Positions 58,982 through 64,000 of a DNA stretch of 64,000 nt are shown piece by piece. The number at the start of each line of letters is the position of its first letter. Within the stretch, counting starts at the first letter, position 1. The DNA lies in contig NC_044977.1 in assembly GCF_008728515.1 (NCBI RefSeq), positions 189,275,987-189,339,986 on the forward strand, in the 5' to 3' direction. The notes under the pieces were generated by a model. It was not told the DNA's origin. It was given only the letters and a program-made list of their open reading frames with translations, and did no database searches. A program made the translations under genes and the position numbers. This DNA is from Papio anubis. Lineage: Eukaryota; Chordata; Mammalia; Primates; Cercopithecidae.

Positions 58982-59285
58982 TGGTCAGATTCAGTGGCTC
59001 AAGCCTTAAGCCTAGTGCGTTGGGAGGCCAAGGCAAGAGGCTAGTTTGAGGCCAGGAGTTTGAGACCAGCCTGGGCAACACAACAAGCCCTCATCTCTAC
59101 AAATTTTTTTCTTCAGAATTAGCTGGGCATCATGGCACACTACTGCAGTCCTAGCTACTCGGGAGGCTGAAGTAGGAGAATTGCTTGAGCTCAGAAGTTT
59201 GAGGCTGTAGTGAGCTACGATTGCACCATGGCACTCCAGACTGGGCAAAAAAGTGAGATCCTGTCTCTTAAATAATAAGAAAAAA
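58982..59285 (+). mobile_element. AluJ
   Basis: Old diverged Alu in the ATP13A4 intron between the M9 and M10 exons. Confidence 0.9.
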
Positions 59286-59526
59286 ATAAATTAAAGTATT
59301 CAAGACTTAAAGACTATCTTTAGCCTCATGAAATCAAAACTAGGTAGAATTTTATTTCTTGACCAGTTTAAATAAAAAATATAGATAAATTTAGCATTTT
59401 TTTTTTAGCTCTGCCATCCCAAAAGAATAATGTGTGTCAAAAATCATGCCAATTGAAATTGTGATCTGCTTTTTAAAGTTGTTACAGAACTGTAAAGCAT
59501 CACCATATCCCAAAGATTAGACTTAC

Positions 59527-59615
59527 ATCCAAACGTCTATATAATTCTGGTATATCAGCAAATAGAATGAATAGACATACACCAAGCTGTATTATCAGCA
59601 CAAGGACAAATACAT
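59527..59615 (-). CDS. ATP13A4: ATP13A4 exon encoding M9
   Basis: This 89-bp exon completes the Tyr codon and encodes VFVLVLIIQLGVCLFILFAD followed by IPELYRRLD, so it is essentially one membrane helix (M9) plus a short loop. The acceptor is TTCCTCAG and the donor a strong GTAAGT at 59521-59526. No frame disruption is seen. It is surrounded by AT-rich DNA with little repeat content on its right side and an AluJ at 58982-59285 on its left. Confidence 0.95.
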
Positions 59616-60718
59616 CTGAGGAAATAAGAACACAAGCTATTATTTTAAGAAATCAGAGTGAAAAATGTCACATATATTGACAGATGTAGTCTAGATTAAC
59701 ACTGATTTAATTTACTTGATTTCTACGTCCAAATACTAGGTGGAAAGTATTCATTTCTAAGCAATGGGTCTCACCTCTACAATTTCTATGCATGTCCTTG
59801 AAGCAAGTGAAAATTTTCACATGCACATTTTAAGTTTCAGTTAATAAAAGTAGTAGGTATATACAGGGTAACATTGACAAAATACATGTTCAATAAATGG
59901 CTTGAAGGTATCCAAGTATCTGAGTCACTTTAATGCAAGTCATCTGCCTCGAATCATTTTCTGGTATAAAGGAACCTGTCAATAAACCCAATTTTAAATT
60001 GCTATCATGCAGAGGTCAGTATTTAGCTGCTTCCTCATCCCAGGAAGAAGAAAAGCTCAATAATTTTCTCTGAACAAATAAATTTGTATGAAAATATTCA
60101 TAAAGGTACTCAATTTGGGCTTTGAATTTTTTCAATAAGAAGAGTAGTGATGATATACAAATAAATGTCTCAAATATTAAATAGGTCACTCATTTCTCAT
60201 CCAAACATACCTTCCCACTCCATAATGTAAGGAGGTAGGAGGGAGGTACTCTGGTAAAGAGCCTCCATAACCCTCTCTAGTCAGATTCCTCCAGGCTGAC
60301 CCACTAGCAGCCTGCCACCACACAATGCCACCCTGACTACTGCCTTCAAGGCAAGAGACAGGATCCACTTGAGTTCTGTTAGGCTTCTCTCCATTGTTTC
60401 CAGGGTGAATTCCGACAAGTACTGACAAGTAGAGAAATAAATTGGTCCTTTCAATTTGGAGCGATCCCAAGAAAAGACACCTAGAGGCAAACTTCTGGTG
60501 AAGGAAAGGGAGAAAGAAGCCCTAGTATTTAATGCAGCTTTGAAGGAAAGAGCAAAGAACCATGGAAACGAGGCTGTACAATGTGTTTCGCAGAGCCCTA
60601 GAGTGGAAGTCAAGAGATGCTAGATAAGACTCAACTCTACAGCTGTTCCCTAAGTGACCTGGCCATGTCTGCTCTCTCGATTGACTTCTCACCTCTGATC
60701 CAGTACAGTTCTACTCAC

Positions 60719-60912
60719 AGTTTGTATAGGTTGGCTGTCTAAATGGTTTTCCTTTAGAGAACACAAGAGCCACAATGATACAGTTGATTGTTCCCAAGAA
60801 CCAGATCGTAGTGTTCTCAAAACTTGTGAAGGCACTATTACTTTCCATTTTTTCTGGAGCAGCTGGAGACATGGTTAAGTCTGAGATGCTTTCATTTTGC
60901 ACTGTACAGGCA
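60719..60912 (-). CDS. ATP13A4: ATP13A4 exon encoding luminal loop and M8
   Basis: The 194-bp exon begins SACTVQNESISDLTMSPAAP and continues EKMESNSAFTSFENTTIWFL GTINCIIVALVFSKGKPFRQ before PTYTN. The first half is the polar luminal M7-M8 loop, with sequons at NES and NTT (potential N-glycosylation). The second half is helix M8 followed by the basic 'SKGKPFR' turn on the cytosolic side. From memory the human loop has N-S-T where this sequence has N-S-A, which would remove a sequon. The acceptor is CTTTTAG and the donor GTGAGT. The last base starts a Tyr codon completed in the next exon. Confidence 0.96.
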
Positions 60913-61048
60913 CTAAAAGGGAAACCAAAGAAGCTAATGAAGTGAGATGACAAGCCTTTATGGAGCATTTGTACCCAGAAGACTCCATACCAGTGTCCAG
61001 GGCAGGCACTCAATGCTTCTATAATTGCCTCTGCTTTGGAAAATACAT

Positions 61049-61071
61049 GCGCGCACACACACACACACACT
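61049..61071. repeat. GCGC-(AC)n microsatellite
   Basis: Alternating purine-pyrimidine run (GCGCGC followed by AC repeats) in the ATP13A4 intron between the M7 and M8 exons. Confidence 0.85.
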
Positions 61072-61253
61072 GAAAAATAGGAAAAAAAAAAAAAAACAAG
61101 CACAGATAGACCCATATTTTGGATACACTGAGAGAGAGAGAGATTCAGCCAATTATATATTCAATAAATTATGCACATTCATTAAGGCTATATGGAAAAG
61201 AGATTGGTAAGTCATGACTCCTCCCCCAAGTGGCTTAATATCTCTGATAATTT

Positions 61254-61547
61254 GGCCGAGTGTGGTGGCTCACACCTGTAATCCCTAAGAGGCCAAGGTG
61301 GGTGGCTCACTTGAGGCCAGAAGTTTGAGACCAGCCTGGCAAACATGGCGAAAACCCATCTCTACTAAAGATATAAAAAATTAGCTGCACATAGTGGCAT
61401 GTGCCTATACCCTCAGCTACTGGGGAGGCTGAGGCAGGAGAATTGCTTGAACCAGAGACAGAGGTTGCGGTGAGCCTAGAACACACCACTGCACTCCACC
61501 CTCGGCAACAGAGAGAGACTCCGTCTCTATAAAAACAGCAACAACAA
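61254..61547 (+). mobile_element. Alu with target-site duplication
   Basis: Alu with a small deletion in its left monomer ('GTAATCCCTAAGAGGCC'), flanked by ATCTCTGATAATTT at 61240-61253 and 61548-61561. Confidence 0.94.
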
Positions 61548-61961
61548 ATCTCTGATAATTTGTAAGTGAGGTGAATATATAACTTATCTAACAAGGATAA
61601 TTTTGAAGGTGAAAAGAAAAGATGTTAATAATTTCACTGGGACATCACTTAATTTAAACTGGGCTACTTAAACTGGGACTGCTCGGGTAAGCTATAATCC
61701 ATGGTCACCCTAGATATAAAAGATGGTCATAGACCATTATCATATAACACAGGCAAAGATAAATGCTAATGAATGAATGATACATTCATTAGCATTAAAT
61801 TGTGCTACAGAGAAGAAATAATCACTGAAAATTTGCCCAAGGGACTTTAAAAAGCAAAACCTTTGGCAGAATGAAGCCCCATTTGCCTCCCATCATATTG
61901 GCCAGAGGATGTTTGATAGAAATTAGAATGTGAGAAGCAGAAGTTGAGACTGTACTCATAC

Positions 61962-62133
61962 CTGTGTATCTCCACAGAATACCAAGGCTGCCTCTGAACC
62001 AGGATGAATCCCGCAATATGCATGGCCAGGCTGAGAAGAATGTTGAAAATCACAGAGAGTAGCAGAGGTGGAGAGATCAGCCGTCCTGCAGGTCTGAAAG
62101 GCACCAGCTTGGGGTAGGCACCATTCAGATTCA
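61962..62133 (-). CDS. ATP13A4: ATP13A4 exon encoding the M6-M7 loop and M7
   Basis: This 172-bp exon starts with two bases completing a Met codon, then reads NLNGAYPKLVPFRPAGRLIS and PPLLLSVIFNILLSLAMHIA before ending '...QRQPWYSVEIH' plus two bases. 'AYPKL.P.RPAG.L.SPPLLLS' is a signature of the C-terminal membrane domain in P5B ATPases. The hydrophobic run after it is helix M7. Acceptor TTTATAG (ag at 62134-62135) and donor GTATGAG are good. The exon is in frame with its neighbour. ATP13A5 carries a very similar exon further downstream, outside the window, so exon-level paralogy should be kept in mind when mapping reads. Confidence 0.96.
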
Positions 62134-62394
62134 CTATAAAATACATTCAAATTTTACATTTATGAGAGCAGGAAAACGTATTCTTGATCAGAAGAATGGC
62201 GTAAGTTCATTGGCCTATACATCTGAGGAAATGGACAAATTGGAGTACATCACAAACTGAGGGAATAAAACAATTAATGGATTCAAATTCAAGTCATGTA
62301 AAGAATTCTTAAAAGAGCAGACAGAACCACAAGACGTCATTTTTGGCTTAATAAATAGGGAAAAACCATTAAGTTACAGAGTAGGGAGGGATGA

Positions 62395-62650
62395 AATGCG
62401 AAACCGCTTGTGGGAAAATAAATTGATGCAAACGTTCTGCAGGGCAATTTGGCGATAAATATGAAGAGACAAAAATGTTTATAACTTTTGACATAGTTAT
62501 TCTACTTTTGGAAATTTATCCTAAGCTAAAAAAGTTAATCAGAGATGTGAAAAAATGTTCACTACGGCATCGTTTACAATAAGTTATGGTACATCTATAC
62601 AATGGAACAACATGTGGTCACTACAAAGCAATGCTTTAAAATACTTAATG
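62395..62650 (+). mobile_element. Old L1 ORF2/3' fragment
   Basis: L1M-like text ('GCAGGGCAATTTGGCGATAA', 'GGTACATCTATACAATGGAA') in an ATP13A4 intron. Confidence 0.7.
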
Positions 62651-62654
62651 ACAA

Positions 62655-64000
62655 ATAATAGGTGATATCCAGCAAAATGGTGAAGTAGGCAGCTCCAAGT
62701 TCCCACATCTCCACAGAAATCTCAAAATACAAGCAGAAACTGTCAGAACTCCGAAAATCTGAACAACAGAAAAGTTTACTGCAACCAAGTGAACACTGAA
62801 TGAAGAAAAAGACATCTTTAGGATCACAGGAAAGTTTTGTGGCATTTCTACTTGCACTTGATCCACCCCCTGCTCAGCTCAGTGGCAATCTTGAAGATAG
62901 CCTGCATTCCCAGGGGGAACTCTGGTCCCTGGTTACAAAAGGAACATAGCAGGCCTTATTTACAAATTGTTATATTTGTCTGTTCCAACCCATCTGGGAA
63001 CTACCTGAAGGACTGATGCAGGCATTTATCTCTGTTCCACCTGACAAAGAACTCACTCTGGACAGAAAAGCAGTGCACATTGCTTGAAAACATTATAAGG
63101 CTAACAAATGCAGTTGCCTAGGGCAAAAAATTACAGTTGATACATAAAATAATCATCTACAGCCTGGAAGAAAAGCTAAGGAAATTTTCTTGGAGGAATT
63201 AGGATAGTCTAAATCATCTGTGTATGCTGGGAAATATAGAATGCTATGTAAATGCCCAGGGCAAGAGCTATGTGCATCCCAGGGCAAGGTATATGCTCAG
63301 TAAAGACCAGAGAAGACCCAAAACTTTCAGCTTTGGATGATCTCCAGACTCAGTGTAAGCCTGGCTAAGTGTTGAATAAGTACTTCAGCCCAGAAATAAT
63401 CTGTAAGGACTGGAGAAGGGTTTGTTTGTTTGTTTGTTTGTTCGTTTTTTCCCTCCTAGAGGTCAAGTAAATCTCTATCAAAACATTAACTGAACAAAAG
63501 CTGAAGAGACAGAGACATCTGTGATCTCACATGAAAACTAGTACAGTCTTTCCAAAAAAGCTTTGGAAAGTCACTAAACAAATGGACTATTACAGCCTTC
63601 AACAAACAGTGAAACAAAAAATTCAAACCCTAAAGTAGGAGAAGAATCTAATCTTCAGAGTTAGAGCATTATAATATTCAACAGAACAAAACAAATGGAC
63701 AAAATTTGTCCCCGAGGAAGCACAGATATTAGACTTATTAGGTAAAGACTTTAAAACAACTATCTTCAATATGCGAAATAACTAAAGGAAACCATGGGCA
63801 AAGAACTAAAGGAAATTAGGAAAACAATGTATGATCAAAATGAGAATGTAGTAAAAAGATAAAAATTATAAAAAGTAGTCAAAAGAAATTCTGCAGCTGA
63901 AAAGTACTGTAAGTTAAGTGAAAAATTTATTAAGTGGGTTCAACAGCAAACTTGAGCAGGCAGAAGAAAGAATTGGTGAACTTGAAGGTAGGACAGTTGA
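62655..64000 (+). mobile_element. L1 5' region into ORF1 (cut by window edge)
   Basis: Begins with L1 5' UTR-like sequence ('AAAATGGTGAAGTAGGCAGC') and reaches the ORF1 coiled-coil part near 63880-64000 ('TTGAGCAGGCAGAAGAAAGA'). It belongs to an older L1 subfamily, and its frames look broken. The rest lies to the right of the window. Confidence 0.8.
63421..63446. repeat. (TTTG)n microsatellite
   Basis: About six GTTT units, one with a C substitution, inside the L1 5' region at the right edge. Confidence 0.85.

Larger units (their letters stand above)
50053..62133 (-). other. ATP13A4: ATP13A4 gene, 3' part (last five coding exons)
   Basis: Five minus-strand exons (61962-62133, 60719-60912, 59527-59615, 54532-54612, 50053-50265) splice in frame into the C-terminal ~249 residues of ATP13A4, a P5B-type ATPase of endolysosomal/ER membranes related to the polyamine transporters ATP13A2 and ATP13A3. 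The peptide runs from 'MNLNGAYPKLVPFRPAGR' through four membrane helices (M7-M10) to the C-terminus '...VFESNEEQL' and a stop. Human ATP13A4, as I recall it, is nearly identical here. The catalytic aspartate and nucleotide-binding domains lie to the right, outside the window. Introns hold nested retrotransposons and a direct ~0.5 kb duplication around exon 54532-54612. Confidence 0.95.

Overview
This window is nuclear DNA of an Old World monkey (Cercopithecidae). Two points support this. First, several young Alu copies carry 'GGCTCAAGCCTG' and 'GAGATCCGGCCACTG', which I recognise as marks of the cercopithecid AluYR subfamilies. Second, the protein-coding exons match human ATP13A4 and ATP13A5 closely but not exactly. 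The human comparison is from memory, and the species (macaque, baboon, vervet and so on) cannot be fixed from the sequence.

The window covers the junction of two paralogous P5B-type ATPase genes, both on the minus strand in tandem. At the left are the first five coding exons of ATP13A5: exon 1 at 30265-30327, a 20 kb intron 1, then exons 2-5 between 10040 and 8142. The gene continues past the left edge. At the right are the last five coding exons of ATP13A4, from 62133 down to the stop codon at 50053, with a candidate poly(A) signal at 49480-49485. About 20 kb of intergenic DNA separates the two genes. All reading frames and GT-AG splice sites examined are intact. The ATP13A5 exons encode about 178 N-terminal residues (cytosolic head and membrane hairpin). 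The ATP13A4 exons encode about 249 C-terminal residues (membrane helices M7-M10 and the tail).

The rest is interspersed repeats and simple sequence: about two dozen Alus, an old L1 ORF2 tract (11.9-16.3 kb), an L1 3' end with an inverted segment (16.7-17.35 kb), a two-LTR MaLR element (41.7-44.2 kb), solo LTRs at 17.7, 19.4, 22.6, 26.3, 38.4 and 51.7 kb, a short L1PA copy holding a nested AluY (56.5-57.3 kb), an L1 5' portion running off the right edge, MIR/L2/MER5A relics, and an unusual 1.3 kb TG-rich tract at 3.9-5.25 kb.

I see no new gene system, CRISPR array, tRNA or rRNA. The most notable unexplained structure is a direct duplication of about 0.5 kb (51340-51825 and 55312-55829), with 273 identical consecutive bases, placed on either side of the 81-bp ATP13A4 exon that encodes the last membrane helix.
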